This document shows positions 24,826-33,789 of a stretch of DNA of 64,000 nt, piece after piece. Location: assembly GCA_934621605.1 (NCBI GenBank), contig CAKTUZ010000001.1, positions 62,001 through 126,000 on the forward strand, given 5' to 3'. How positions within the stretch are numbered: the first letter of the stretch is position 1; every line of letters begins with the position of its first letter. The stretch is from an uncultured bacterium (GTDB lineage Bacteria > Vulcanimicrobiota > Xenobia > Xenobiales > Xenobiaceae). The notes under the pieces were generated by a model that saw only the letters and a list, made by a program, of their open reading frames with translations, ran no database searches and was not told where the DNA came from. The position numbers and the translations under genes are program-made.

Positions 24826-25947
24826 ATGCACATAACTTGTGAAAGAAATTTACTAAAAAATGCCATCGACCAAGTATCGAAAGCTATATCGAGCAAACAA
24901 GCTTTGCCTATTCTTGGACATATACTATTTGAAGCCAGTGACAATAAACTCAAACTTACTGCTTCTTCTTTAGATATAGGAATTACTTGTATTATACCTA
25001 TTGAAGAGTTAAGAGAAGAAGGCAGCACTACTTGTTCGGCTAAAGTTATAGCCAATATAGTAAATAGTCTACCACAGGGACTCATTAACTTAGATACAGA
25101 TTCAAGCATAAACTCTGAATTAACAGTAAGTAACGAATCTTCCACTTTTAGAGTGATGACTTTACCCAGCGAAGAATTTCCCAAAAGTATCAAGCCTCAA
25201 AACTGTAACAGTATTGATATGACTGCTGAAGAGTTTTGTTCGATAATAAACAAAGTTACTATAGCAGTAGCTAATTCTAATGAAACTCGACCCTCTATGT
25301 TAGGTGTTTCCGTATCTTTTAATCCTAATGAAATAATCTTTGCTTCTACAGATGGAAAAAGATTATCTAAATTGACAGTTCCTTACGAAAATGCTGAAAA
25401 TGACTTACAGCAAATTATTATTCCGGGTAGACCTTTAAGCGAACTCTCTAAAATTTTAGATAAAGAACAAAATTTAACGATCCATTACAGTAAAACTCAC
25501 ATATTCGTAGCTTCTGATAATATGAGTTTCTTTTGCAAACTTTTAGATACTGTTTTTCCCGATTATGAAAGAGTAATTCCTAAAACTTTTAAATCGATGT
25601 GCAAAGTTGGACGAGAAAGCTTTATAGCTACTATTAAGCGTGTAATGATTATGGCTAAAGATAAAGATATTCCTGATGTCATAAAATTCTCGTTTAATGA
25701 TGATTCTATTTTACTTACTTCAGAAACCAACAGCATAGGTAGCGCTGAAGAGAGAATCGGAGCTATTTATCAAGGAGAACCTTTAGATATTGCCTTTAAT
25801 GGGAATTATATTTTAGATGTTTTAAGAGTTTTGGAAAGCGAAGAAATAATCGTTCAACTTCAAGATAATAAAAGCAGTATAGCTGTAAAAGAAAATGAGA
25901 ACGATTCTAGCTTTATTTATATTTGTATGCCGGTTCGTACTCGCTAA
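24826..25947 (+). CDS. dnaN: DNA polymerase III beta clamp
   Basis: Ring-shaped sliding clamp that tethers polymerase and other enzymes to DNA. The start MHITCERNLLKNAIDQVSKAISSKQALPILGHILFEA-type opening, VIANIVNSL, TMLGVSVSFN-type middle domain, and the C-terminal YICMPVR(T/L) ending are all family hallmarks; the last residues form part of the partner-binding pocket. Length 373 is standard. AAGGAG lies nine bases before the ATG. The DnaA-trio region separates it from dnaA. Confidence 0.97.
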   Translation: MHITCERNLLKNAIDQVSKAISSKQALPILGHILFEASDNKLKLTASSLDIGITCIIPIEELREEGSTTCSAKVIANIVNSLPQGLINLDTDSSINSELTVSNESSTFRVMTLPSEEFPKSIKPQNCNSIDMTAEEFCSIINKVTIAVANSNETRPSMLGVSVSFNPNEIIFASTDGKRLSKLTVPYENAENDLQQIIIPGRPLSELSKILDKEQNLTIHYSKTHIFVASDNMSFFCKLLDTVFPDYERVIPKTFKSMCKVGRESFIATIKRVMIMAKDKDIPDVIKFSFNDDSILLTSETNSIGSAEERIGAIYQGEPLDIAFNGNYILDVLRVLESEEIIVQLQDNKSSIAVKENENDSSFIYICMPVRTR

Positions 25948-26093
25948 CTAATACAATAAACTTTTCTCAAACATTTATAATATATCAGCCAGAAAAACCA
26001 TGGTCAAATCAGAATACCCCAGCTTTGACTATGTGGAATATATAGACTTCTTGATTTATATAATTCTGAATGTTAGAATGTCTGAGAAATTTT

Positions 26094-26169
26094 GCGCTGG
26101 TAGCTCAATGGATAGAGCGTCGGTCTCCGGAGCCGAAGGCTGTAGGTTCGATCCCTATCCGGCGCACCA
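26094..26169 (+). tRNA. tRNA-Arg (anticodon CCG)
   Basis: A full cloverleaf of 76 bases with encoded CCA. The acceptor arm GCGCTGG pairs with CCGGCGC. The anticodon stem TCGGT/GCCGA encloses the loop CTCCGGA with anticodon CCG, reading the rare Arg codon CGG. The T arm contains GGTTCGATCC. Confidence 0.96.
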
Positions 26170-26173
26170 TAAA

Positions 26174-26208
26174 AGGCCGTTTCTTTGTAGACGGTCTTTT
26201 TTTTAAAA
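26174..26208 (+). terminator. Terminator after tRNA-Arg
   Basis: GGCCGT pairs with ACGGTC (one G-U) across TTCTTTGTAG, followed by eight T residues. Confidence 0.8.
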
Positions 26209-26226
26209 AAGACAAAGTAGAGCAAA

Positions 26227-26697
26227 ATGGGCGATAATATAATAGAGTCTCACGAATACTGGATGAAGAAAGCTTTAGAAGAAGCTTATTTAGCTAAAGA
26301 AAAGCAAGAAATACCGGTAGGCGCCGTAATTATCAAAGATGGACATATAATCGGACGCGGTCATAATTTGCGCGAAAAAAATAGAGATATTTTTTCTCAC
26401 GCTGAAATGAATGCTATCAAAGAAGCATGTAGCTTTCTTAATGATTGGCGTCTGGAAAATTGTGATATTTATATAACCTTAGAACCTTGTCCAATGTGTT
26501 CAGGAACTATTTTGCAAACTAAACTAAGTCGAGTTTTCTTTGGAGCTTACAATGAACGAGAGGGATGTGGCGGTTCCGTTATTAATCTTTTAGATTATCC
26601 AGGTATGAGTTGGCAAACTGAATGTTGGGGAGGAATTATGCAACAAGATTGTAGTTATTTGCTAAAAAAATTTGCCGAAGAAATAAGAAGTTGCTAG
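26227..26697 (+). CDS. tadA: tRNA adenosine-34 deaminase TadA
   Basis: Zinc deaminase that turns A34 of tRNA-Arg(ACG) into inosine. The zinc site is visible as HAE (SHAEMNAI, near residue 59) and PCPMC (near 90), with the catalytic Glu in HAE. IPVGAVII and RVFFGAYN are typical of TadA rather than of cytosine deaminases. Length 156 is normal. It sits between tRNA genes, a common position near the origin. The ATG at 26227 follows GTAGAGC, a weak ribosome site. Confidence 0.94.
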   Translation: MGDNIIESHEYWMKKALEEAYLAKEKQEIPVGAVIIKDGHIIGRGHNLREKNRDIFSHAEMNAIKEACSFLNDWRLENCDIYITLEPCPMCSGTILQTKLSRVFFGAYNEREGCGGSVINLLDYPGMSWQTECWGGIMQQDCSYLLKKFAEEIRSC

Positions 26698-26699
26698 CA

Positions 26700-26728
26700 T
26701 TGACAAATCTTTTTTATTGTATGATAAT
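26700..26728 (+). promoter_or_regulatory. Promoter of tRNA-Ser(CGA)
   Basis: TTGACA at 26700-26705 and GATAAT at 26723-26728 are separated by 17 bases. The expected start is about 26735, 12 bases before the tRNA. Confidence 0.7.
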
Positions 26729-26746
26729 CATCTGGCTTGTAGACTT

Positions 26747-26842
26747 GGAGAGATGGCAGAGTCCGGTTGAATGCACTCGACTCGAAATCGAGCAGGCGAG
26801 CGAAAACTCGTCTCGGGGGTTCGAATCCCTTTCTCTCCGCCA
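26747..26842 (+). tRNA. tRNA-Ser (anticodon CGA)
   Basis: Type II tRNA with a long variable arm. GGAGAGA pairs with TCTCTCC, and the anticodon stem CTCGA/TCGAG encloses CTCGAAA with anticodon CGA (codon UCG). The variable arm GCGAGCGAAAACTCGT forms its own stem. CCA is encoded. Confidence 0.95.
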
Positions 26843-26853
26843 TAAGTATAGAA

Positions 26854-26893
26854 TGAGTACCTCCCGTTTTTGCGGGAGGTATTTTTTTTATTT
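26854..26893 (+). terminator. Terminator after tRNA-Ser(CGA)
   Basis: ACCTCCCG pairs with CGGGAGGT around a TTTTTG loop, followed by a long T tract. Confidence 0.9.
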
Positions 26894-26908
26894 TTTTTAT
26901 AAAGCCTC

Positions 26909-26937
26909 TTGCAATGAGTTAGAAAATATGTTATAAA
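26909..26937 (+). promoter_or_regulatory. Promoter of tRNA-Ser(GGA)
   Basis: TTGCAA at 26909-26914 and TATAAA at 26932-26937 are 17 bases apart. The expected start is about 12 bases before the tRNA. Confidence 0.65.
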
Positions 26938-26955
26938 ATTACCGCACAACGGCAC

Positions 26956-27050
26956 GGAGAGATGGCTGAGCTGGTTGAAAGCGCACGATTGGAAGTCGTG
27001 TAAGCGGGCTTAAACCCGCTTCAAGAGTTCGAATCTCTTTCTCTCCGCCA
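26956..27050 (+). tRNA. tRNA-Ser (anticodon GGA)
   Basis: Type II tRNA with the same acceptor stem as the preceding tRNA-Ser. The anticodon stem CACGA/TCGTG encloses TTGGAAG with anticodon GGA (codons UCC/UCU). The variable arm AGCGGGCTTAAACCCGCT is a strong hairpin. CCA is encoded. Confidence 0.95.
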
Positions 27051-27112
27051 TATAAATTTTTTGACAGAGTTCCTTCGATGGTTTATCCGTTGAGGGAATT
27101 GTGTTAATTTTT

Positions 27113-27217
27113 CGAAACCTAGGCCCCATTCAATTGGAGAGCTATGAACCAGGTCAGGTGCGGAAGCAAGCAGCCTTAAGTAGATTCGCCAATGTGAAGT
27201 GGTTAGCCTGGGTTTCG
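27113..27217 (+). ncRNA. ffs: SRP RNA (small 4.5S type)
   Basis: Signal recognition particle RNA for co-translational membrane targeting. The Ffh-binding domain is clear: GGTCAGGTGCGGAAGCAAGC with the GGAA tetraloop and the asymmetric AGCAG-type loop near 27151-27174. The outer stem is formed by CGAAACCTAGGC at the 5' end and GCCTGGGTTTCG at the 3' end. About 105 nt, so it lacks the Alu domain. A short T run follows. Confidence 0.93.
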
Positions 27218-27261
27218 ATCTTTTTAAATAATATATTATATAAAGTATTTATGACAAATAT

Positions 27262-28369
27262 CTTTATTGTCTGACATATATTGTAGACATGTCAGTAATG
27301 TATAGTATATAATGTCAGATGTATTAAGAAATATTGTCTGACATGTAAAATAATGTCAGAATGTCAATATAGTCAATATATTGTGGAGTTAAAAAGTATG
27401 GCTAGCAAAAGCGGTATCAAAAAAGGTTTTGTTGTAAAGTTTATTTTTAAAGATCATTCTTTTAATTTTAAAGTTAATCTGTTTACTGTTTTACTATTTC
27501 TTTTTGTATTAAGCGGTTTAATTTTTGGAATTAACAGTTGGTATGAAAGCAAAATAAATAGTTACGATAATCATATAAGTGAATTGGAAAAATCCAATTT
27601 GCAATATCGCAGTGCTTTGGCTTTAAAAGAAAGAGAAAATCAACAGATTATTACTTTAGCTCAGAATCGTTTTGAAGAGTTGTGTAGCCAGATAGAAGAT
27701 CAGGATAATGCTATAAGTAATATTAATAAAACAGTAGGGAAAAAAAACAGCTCTAGAAAAAGTTTACGCGGAGCTCGTTTTGGTGTCAGACATGTCAGTC
27801 TCGATTTGAAACTTAAATATAAAAATTTGATTGACATAGTGTCAGACAGAAATACTGACATAACTAAATTAAAAGCGGCTGCCAAAAAATATCGTCAATC
27901 TTTGGAAGCTGAAAGAAAAGCTTTAGTAATGAGTAAAATTCCTTCCATGTGGCCTGTACATGGTGAAATTTCTTCTGATTTTGGCAATCGTTTTCATCCA
28001 GTTTACGGTTATTCTCGTTTTCATTCTGGTCTTGATATAGCTGCTCCCAGTGGTTTACCCATTGTAGCTACGGCAGCTGGCAGTGTAACTTATGCGGGTT
28101 GGATGCAAGGATACGGTTACGCTGTAGAAGTTGATCACGGGAACGGATTAAAAACCCTTTACGCTCATTGTTCTCAAGTATTGGTTCAGAACGGTCAGTA
28201 TGTTCAAGCTGGACAGAAAGTTGCTTTGGTAGGTAGTACCGGAATTTCTACCGGACCTCATTGTCATTATGAAATTTTGAAAAATGGTAATCCTATCAAT
28301 CCAATTCCCTATTTATAATATATCTGACATATGTCAGAATATAACTGATATATGTCAGATAATTAAAGG
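27262..28369. repeat. TGTCAG motif island 3
   Basis: The same motif as at 15.8-19.3 kb is again abundant: TGTCNGACA 9-mers at 27269, 27335, 27784 and 27840, plus other TGTCAG copies at 27290-27365, and CTGACATATGTCAG, a perfect 14-bp palindrome, at 28324-28337. The copies flank and enter the M23 peptidase gene. Confidence 0.75.
27398..28318 (+). CDS. Membrane-anchored M23 peptidase
   Basis: Probable peptidoglycan endopeptidase or its regulator at the cell surface. One N-terminal transmembrane helix (about residues 28-47) is followed by a coiled coil (about 50-100) and a basic linker. The M23 LytM domain covers about 195-300: FHPVYGYSRFHSGLDIAAP holds the first zinc ligands, and AHCS and CHYEI give the HxH-type residues, so the active site looks complete. 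The ATG at 27398 has GGAG nine bases upstream; the longer frame from 27353 has none. It lies between the SRP RNA and a DUF4870 gene, and flanking sequence is full of TGTCAG motifs. Confidence 0.88.
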   Translation: MASKSGIKKGFVVKFIFKDHSFNFKVNLFTVLLFLFVLSGLIFGINSWYESKINSYDNHISELEKSNLQYRSALALKERENQQIITLAQNRFEELCSQIEDQDNAISNINKTVGKKNSSRKSLRGARFGVRHVSLDLKLKYKNLIDIVSDRNTDITKLKAAAKKYRQSLEAERKALVMSKIPSMWPVHGEISSDFGNRFHPVYGYSRFHSGLDIAAPSGLPIVATAAGSVTYAGWMQGYGYAVEVDHGNGLKTLYAHCSQVLVQNGQYVQAGQKVALVGSTGISTGPHCHYEILKNGNPINPIPYL

Positions 28370-28454
28370 CAGGGGGTATAGTATTTGCGGTAAAAGGTAA
28401 ACAAGAAAAAATCCTTGAATAGCCAGTGCAAAGTAGTTTGTGAGATAGCAAAAA

Positions 28455-29669
28455 GTGGCTGTAATTCTTCCTCCTTATCAAGAAGACGATCGTATGCTTT
28501 CAGGCTTGGCTTATCCGCTTTGGCCTTTTATATGTCCTATTATTTTTATGGGAGATAAAAAGAACGAACCTTTTGTTCATTTTCATGCCATTCAAGCTTT
28601 AGCTTTGGGGGTTATTTCTTTAGCGGCCGCAATAGCTATTTCTATAATTACTTTTTTGCTTCTTTGGCTTTTGCCGTCTTCATTTGTAACTTTTTCCGGT
28701 TTTGTGGGCTTAACAGTTTTCTTAGTACTTACTTTTGCTTTTTTATTTTGGTTTTCGGTTATTATTTATATAGCCTGGCAAGCTAGCTCGGGAAAATTTT
28801 TGCATTTACCTTTCTTAGGTAAGTGGGCTGAAGAAAAAATGCAAACCAACTTGGGTATAACTGAAGCCGATTACGCTACTACTATGATAGGCAAAAAGAG
28901 GGAAGTGAAAATTGATCCTTTTGATTATGAATCTGCTTTAGAAAATGCGGCTCAAGCTGGTGATAGCTATGCCAAATCGGAACTTGAAGCTCTCAGTGGA
29001 CCAGAGTATACAGAATCTGAAGTAATAGGTGATCCTGAAAGTATTGAATATTCACGCCGAGGATCGGGGGATATTTCCGAATACTTACAACCTGAAGCTT
29101 CATCTGTAAATGCAACTGTCACTAATAAAGCTCCTTCACTTACTCAGCAACCTACTGTATCGGCTTCGGCCAGAGGAGGATTCAGACCTTTAACGCCTCA
29201 GTCTGGTCGTCGACCAGTTGCTCAATCTATAGCTCCCAAATCTCAGCCTATAGTACCTCCGATTGCTCCTGTTGAGCAAAATGAATTTAAGCCGCTGGCA
29301 ACTACTATTGCCCGCGAAAAGACATCTCATCCAGCAACTGGCGGAGGAACAGGAGTACGCTTTAATAGCGATTTTTCTACACCTACTCCCACATCTGCTA
29401 ATACAGAAATGCCTTATCGACAACCTCAGCCTAATAGAAATCAAAGCTATACTTCAGAACGTCCTTATCCTCCAGGATCTCGTCCTTCTGTAGGTCAGCG
29501 TAGTAGTTTTACTCCCGGTTTACCTACTAGGCCGCAAGTCGAAAGGGATCCTGTTTCTCAGCAACCTCCTTCAGGTGAGCCTGATTTTACACCAGGTATT
29601 ATTAGCAGGCCTGCTGTCAGGCAATCTAAACGTACTTTTCAGTGGAATGAATTGGATAATGGACAATAA
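28455..29669 (+). CDS. DUF4870 membrane protein with disordered tail
   Basis: Residues 10-125 match the DUF4870/Tic20-like pattern: MLSGLAYPLWPFICP, FVHFHAIQALALG, then further hydrophobic segments, giving three or four membrane helices. Family members are small membrane proteins of uncertain role. The remaining 280 residues are rich in Pro, Gln, Ser and Arg and are probably disordered in the cytoplasm; this long tail is not part of the usual family. GTG 28455 is the start of the frame; ATG 28494 would also keep the domain. The convergent dciA-like gene ends 11 bases later. Confidence 0.75.
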   Translation: MAVILPPYQEDDRMLSGLAYPLWPFICPIIFMGDKKNEPFVHFHAIQALALGVISLAAAIAISIITFLLLWLLPSSFVTFSGFVGLTVFLVLTFAFLFWFSVIIYIAWQASSGKFLHLPFLGKWAEEKMQTNLGITEADYATTMIGKKREVKIDPFDYESALENAAQAGDSYAKSELEALSGPEYTESEVIGDPESIEYSRRGSGDISEYLQPEASSVNATVTNKAPSLTQQPTVSASARGGFRPLTPQSGRRPVAQSIAPKSQPIVPPIAPVEQNEFKPLATTIAREKTSHPATGGGTGVRFNSDFSTPTPTSANTEMPYRQPQPNRNQSYTSERPYPPGSRPSVGQRSSFTPGLPTRPQVERDPVSQQPPSGEPDFTPGIISRPAVRQSKRTFQWNELDNGQ

Positions 29670-29680
29670 GATTTTATTGT

Positions 29681-30625
29681 TTAATCTTTGTTTTTTTGAG
29701 AGTTGTTAGCTGCAAAGTGAACTATACAATCATCAAAATATATTTTGGCTAAACGGGGGTGTAGCGCTTTTTTTACATCTATATCTGTTAATTCATAGAC
29801 AGGCTTGCCGCTAACAGAGCTAGCCAGCTCTATTATGGCCCCTTTTAAATCGTCCGGTAAAGTGGAACCTTCATTGAGTCTATTTATTTCTTTCCAAATT
29901 TCAGCACGTTTTTGAGAATTTAAACTGTTTTTTATATTTATATATTGGTAATCCATTAAGGGTTGGAGTTGAGCTTTTTCCAGCTCTGAGTTGATACTTT
30001 CTTTAGAAATTGCGCTATCTTCATTTAACTTGCTGACAGTTATTGCTTTTGTTGAAGTATCTTCTTCATTTTGGCAATTGAAACATAAAGCATCGACTGA
30101 ATAAGTGGGCATATGACATTTCTTACAAAGTTTAGCTCCATTTTTTAAAGCGGTATTTTTTGTCAAAATGACGGTTCGCAAGAATGTTTTAAATGATTTT
30201 TTTAATTTTTCGTCATTAATGTACTGGGAAGCTTCGTTAATTTGCTTTTCTTCGTCAGCACTGACAGCTAAATTCCTTTGAGCATAATTTAATATCGACT
30301 TCTTTTTTTTGTAAATTGAATTTACTTTGCCTACATATGTACGTATTTTTTTAAAACCATACTTATGGCCAAGTTTGTTAACAATATAAAGTTGTTGTAA
30401 CTGAAGTTCTTGAGCCCAGCTGCTGTTAGTGCATGCCACTAAAAGATAAGCTTCTTCGTGAGGGCCTTTTTCATTTTTTATACAGCAAGGCGAAGAGTTT
30501 ATCGCTACTATTTTACCTACTGTTTTAGCCCAATCCAATCTGAGACTGAGTAGGGCAATCTTATCTTTCTGTCCGTTATTGACAGCTAACCATTTGAAAA
30601 ACTCTTTATCACTGATTTGCTGCAT
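29681..30625 (-). CDS. DciA-like helicase loader with zinc ribbon
   Basis: The N-terminal 110 residues match DUF721/DciA, the ancestral loader or operator of replicative helicase: WAKTVGKIVAINSSP, then ACTNSSWAQELQLQQ, then a KIRTYVG ending. After about residue 150 comes a four-Cys zinc ribbon (CKKC and CFNC separated by 11 residues), and then an alpha-helical C-terminal domain of about 110 residues that I do not recognise. DciA is normally a short protein, so the added parts are unusual. ATG 30625 has GGGAGG six bases upstream. It is read opposite to recF across a 229-base spacer; standing between dnaN and gyrB/recF suits a replication role. Confidence 0.78.
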   Translation of the reverse strand: MQQISDKEFFKWLAVNNGQKDKIALLSLRLDWAKTVGKIVAINSSPCCIKNEKGPHEEAYLLVACTNSSWAQELQLQQLYIVNKLGHKYGFKKIRTYVGKVNSIYKKKKSILNYAQRNLAVSADEEKQINEASQYINDEKLKKSFKTFLRTVILTKNTALKNGAKLCKKCHMPTYSVDALCFNCQNEEDTSTKAITVSKLNEDSAISKESINSELEKAQLQPLMDYQYINIKNSLNSQKRAEIWKEINRLNEGSTLPDDLKGAIIELASSVSGKPVYELTDIDVKKALHPRLAKIYFDDCIVHFAANNSQKNKD

Positions 30626-30854
30626 ATAATCCTCCCGCTGAAAAGGCCTATACCTTTTTATACAAATTTTTTTGCACCTTTGCAAAAATAAAGTTTTGAG
30701 TAGGCTTTGAACTGTCGAGTCCTGTTAACTAAATTGATTATTTTTAGTTTACTCATTTTTTCTTAGTTTTAAGTAACAAAAAATTTAACGAAAGCTATTG
30801 AGGGTAGCTTATGTGAGCAAAGGGATTGTATCCATAAATCGAAAACGAAAGATC
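30626..30854. promoter_or_regulatory. Divergent promoter region dciA-like/recF
   Basis: A 229-base AT-rich spacer between two divergent genes must hold promoters for both, but no pair of promoter hexamers stands out enough to call. Confidence 0.4.
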
Positions 30855-32132
30855 ATGTACGTAGAACAAATAAAGTTAAAGAATTTTCGCAATTATGATG
30901 CGTTGGAATTTAAGCCTGGTTCCGGGTTGAATATACTTATTGGTAAAAATGCTCAAGGAAAAACTAACTTTTTAGAAGCGCTTAATATTTTAGCTTCTTC
31001 TAAAAGTTTTAGAGTACGCAATGAAACTGAATTGATAAAGTGGCAAGCTAATTATGCCGAAATTGATGCTGATCTTTTTACTGAAAGGGGAACAAAAAGG
31101 CGCTTAACGATACGTTGGGCTTATAATCCTTTTTCTAAAGTATTAGAACGGCGTATATTTATTGATGATAATGTTGTTAAACGTTTGAGTGATTTTTTGG
31201 GTGAAGTTCCTCTGACTTTATTTATTCCTGGTGATTTGGCTTTAATTCAAGGTGGTCCAACTCTACGTCGTCGTTTAATGGATGTATTGTTGTGCAAAGT
31301 GTCTGATATTTACTGCACCCATTTAATAAATTATCGCCATGTATTACGTCAACGCAATAAATTTTTGCATATTCATGTTAGAGGCAGCGGTTCTGAAGCT
31401 TATTTAACTGAAACCGATCGCAGCTACTTACAAGTTTGGAATGTACAATTAAAAAAGTTAGGAGCTGAAATAACTTATTATCGTTTAATAATTTTAGCCT
31501 ATTTACAAGTGGTAGTCGGAAGGATTTATGCTCAACTGTCTTCTGATGATAAATGTCAATTAAATTTAACTTATCAAAGTCGTTTGGGAAAGGCCAATTT
31601 GCTTGAAATCAATCAAGTTCTGGCTGAAAAAGCAGCTATTTTAGAAAAAAATTGTTTAGAGAAGTCTTCGTCAATTAATTTAAGTCTTGAACTTGAACCT
31701 AAATTTTTATATAAACTCGAAGAATTGTTTATAACCGCTTTGCAAAGAAATGCTCAAAGCGAATTATCTTTCCGTTCTACGCAAGTTGGTCCCCATCGCG
31801 ATGATTTTGGTATTGAAGTTTTAGGTCATAATTTAAAAACTTTTGGTTCTCAAGGCCAGCATCGCAGCGCAGCTTTAGCTTTACGTTTAGCCGAAGCTAA
31901 AATTATGAGTTTAGTTAGGTGTGAAAAATCGATAATTCTTTTAGATGATTGTTTTTCAGAATTGGATAAAGGCAGACAAGAAATTTTGCTTAATTATTTG
32001 GGAAGTTTAGGACAAGTATTTTTAACTGCCGCAGTGTCAGCCGATTTTTCTGAAGTTTTTCAAAATATCCGAAAAGTAAATTACTTTAATGTGGAGTTAG
32101 GTACAATAAAGTCTATTGCCGAAAGGTGCTAA
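30855..32132 (+). CDS. recF: DNA repair and replication protein RecF
   Basis: SMC-like ATPase that helps load RecA at gaps. The start at MYVEQIKLKNFRNY is the family norm, so the upstream extension is discarded. Walker A is GKNAQGKTN near residue 32, the signature motif lies in FGSQGQHRSAALALRLAEA near 335, and Walker B is IILLDDCFSELD near 375. At 425 residues it is slightly long compared with about 370, mainly in the middle helical region. The glycosyltransferase starts two bases after its stop. Confidence 0.95.
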   Translation: MYVEQIKLKNFRNYDALEFKPGSGLNILIGKNAQGKTNFLEALNILASSKSFRVRNETELIKWQANYAEIDADLFTERGTKRRLTIRWAYNPFSKVLERRIFIDDNVVKRLSDFLGEVPLTLFIPGDLALIQGGPTLRRRLMDVLLCKVSDIYCTHLINYRHVLRQRNKFLHIHVRGSGSEAYLTETDRSYLQVWNVQLKKLGAEITYYRLIILAYLQVVVGRIYAQLSSDDKCQLNLTYQSRLGKANLLEINQVLAEKAAILEKNCLEKSSSINLSLELEPKFLYKLEELFITALQRNAQSELSFRSTQVGPHRDDFGIEVLGHNLKTFGSQGQHRSAALALRLAEAKIMSLVRCEKSIILLDDCFSELDKGRQEILLNYLGSLGQVFLTAAVSADFSEVFQNIRKVNYFNVELGTIKSIAERC

Positions 32133-32134
32133 AT

Positions 32135-33343
32135 ATGAGAATAGTTCAATTTACCGATTGTTACTTTCCTACCATTAACGGAGTTTGTTCTTCAATTAAA
32201 AGCTTAGTCGGCGGCTTAGCTGAAATGGACCATCAAATATTGCTAATAGCTCCTTCAGTTCCTGATAAATTAAGTAATTTTTCGACTGATATTGATTTGA
32301 ATGAGAAAAAAATAAAACTCCTTTATCTTGCTTCTATGGTTATGCCGCAGCTCAAAGATAATCGTATAGGTTTTCCTTGGCCTTGGAAAATTTGGTCTGA
32401 AATTAAAAAATTTTCTCCCGAACTTATACATATCCATACTCCGGGGACTGTAGGTTTAATGGGACTTATTTATGCTAAATTATTTAAGATTCCTTATATC
32501 TTTACACACCATACACTTTTTGAAGAATACCTTACTTATTTTCCCCTACCCGGTGCTTTAAGCAAAAGATTAATTCTAGCTTGGATGAGACTTTTTTGGA
32601 ACAATAGTTATTTAGTAATAGCTCCAAGTAAGAAAGTAAGTCAACGTCTTATTGAACAAAGGTGTAAAGCTCCATTTAAGGTTATTCCTAGCGGCTTAAA
32701 TTTAGGTTCTTTTAGAAACGGATGCGGTGATAAGCTTGAAAAAGAATTATATTTATCTGATAAGCCATTTTTGTATGTAGGCAGAGTAGCTTATGAAAAA
32801 TCTATAGATTTTATTATTGAGGCTTTTGCTGGGTTAATTGCTAAGCTTAAAACCGAAGAAAATGGGGATAAAAACGCAAAAGCTTTGCCCCATTTGGTTA
32901 TAATAGGAGACGGACCTGCCAGAATCGACTTGGAAAAATTGGTTGATAGTAAAAATTTATCGCTGTTAGTCCATTTTTTAGGTTGGAGAAAAAGAGAAGA
33001 ACTTAAAGATTATTACGCTTCTTCTTTAGCTTTTGTATTTGCTTCCGAAACTGAAACTCAGGGATTGGTAGTAGCTGAAGCTGAAGCTTCAGGTTTGCCG
33101 GTTATAGCTGTAAAGGCCAGTGGAGTGGATGAAGCTTTGCCTCCGGAATATAATTTAAGTGTCGATAGCGGCCAAAGCGAAAAATTTGCTCAATATATGT
33201 ATGAGTTATGGACCGATAGAGAAAAAGCCGAAGAATTAGGCTTAATAGCTAGCAAATTTGTAGAAAATAATTTTTCTGAAAAAACAGTTTTGGCAATATA
33301 TCAAAGTGTCTATGATTCGTTGCTTCTTGTACAAAAACATTAA
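32135..33343 (+). CDS. GT4-type glycosyltransferase
   Basis: Retaining glycosyltransferase of the GT-B fold. The N-terminal Rossmann domain begins MRIVQFTDCYFPTINGVCSS, like the MgtA and diglucosyl-diacylglycerol synthase subgroup. HIHTPGTVGLMG and THHTLFEEYLTYFP contain the usual acceptor-side residues. The C-terminal domain has FLYVGRVAYEKSIDFIIEAF, then VIIGDGPAR, FLGW, and FASETETQGLVVAEAEASGLPV, the EX7E donor-binding motif. The likely acceptor is a membrane lipid or similar molecule, but this is inference. ATG 32135 has AGG eight bases upstream. It is translationally close to recF. Confidence 0.88.
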   Translation: MRIVQFTDCYFPTINGVCSSIKSLVGGLAEMDHQILLIAPSVPDKLSNFSTDIDLNEKKIKLLYLASMVMPQLKDNRIGFPWPWKIWSEIKKFSPELIHIHTPGTVGLMGLIYAKLFKIPYIFTHHTLFEEYLTYFPLPGALSKRLILAWMRLFWNNSYLVIAPSKKVSQRLIEQRCKAPFKVIPSGLNLGSFRNGCGDKLEKELYLSDKPFLYVGRVAYEKSIDFIIEAFAGLIAKLKTEENGDKNAKALPHLVIIGDGPARIDLEKLVDSKNLSLLVHFLGWRKREELKDYYASSLAFVFASETETQGLVVAEAEASGLPVIAVKASGVDEALPPEYNLSVDSGQSEKFAQYMYELWTDREKAEELGLIASKFVENNFSEKTVLAIYQSVYDSLLLVQKH

Positions 33344-33525
33344 TCTTTCTACAGAGTCTGAGGCTTAAATTAAGGGGAAAAGCAGGATAAAGATGCCTAA
33401 AAAAGAATCCCCTAAAGTTGGTTATTTCTGCGAATTTTGGGGCATTTTCAAAAGCTTTGCAAATAGAAATAAACAGACAAAAATACTGCAACTTAGATCG
33501 TCTGTCGGAATTGGAGTGGAACAAA

Positions 33526-33789
33526 GTGGCATTAAAAGAAACATTTTTGGAGCGGGCAGGACTGTTAGGCTGTGTATTGCCTACAGTAGTAGGTGGAGTT
33601 ATCTTTTCCGCTTTGGGATGGTGGCTTATGGTTCCCAGCAATGAGTCGGAGTATTTGGAAGGAGCAGCCGGAAGTATAGGCTTTTTGGCTATACTTATTG
33701 GTTTTTGTATTGGCGGTTTATTAGGTTTTGTAGCAGCTTACACTATAGACTATCTTAAAAGTCGGGCCGAAGAGCAAGAAGAGTTTTAA
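33526..33789 (+). CDS. Small two-helix membrane protein
   Basis: I do not recognise it. GTG 33526 with GGAG nine bases upstream gives 87 residues; the open frame continues upstream to 33418 but that part has no coding character. Two hydrophobic segments lie at about 12-32 and 48-70, both rich in Gly, with a short acidic loop between and an acidic C-terminus (KSRAEEQEEF). The gly-rich helices resemble glycine-zipper membrane proteins. It lies directly upstream of gyrB on the same strand. Confidence 0.6.
   Translation: MALKETFLERAGLLGCVLPTVVGGVIFSALGWWLMVPSNESEYLEGAAGSIGFLAILIGFCIGGLLGFVAAYTIDYLKSRAEEQEEF

Noticed and set aside
24684..25193. 169-residue minus-strand frame opposite dnaN and the trio
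   Set aside because: It is the mirror of the well-supported dnaN gene and the origin element; no ribosome site.
33393..33644. 83-residue plus-strand frame before gyrB
   Set aside because: Overlaps in another frame the better supported small membrane protein with GGAG and GTG at 33526.
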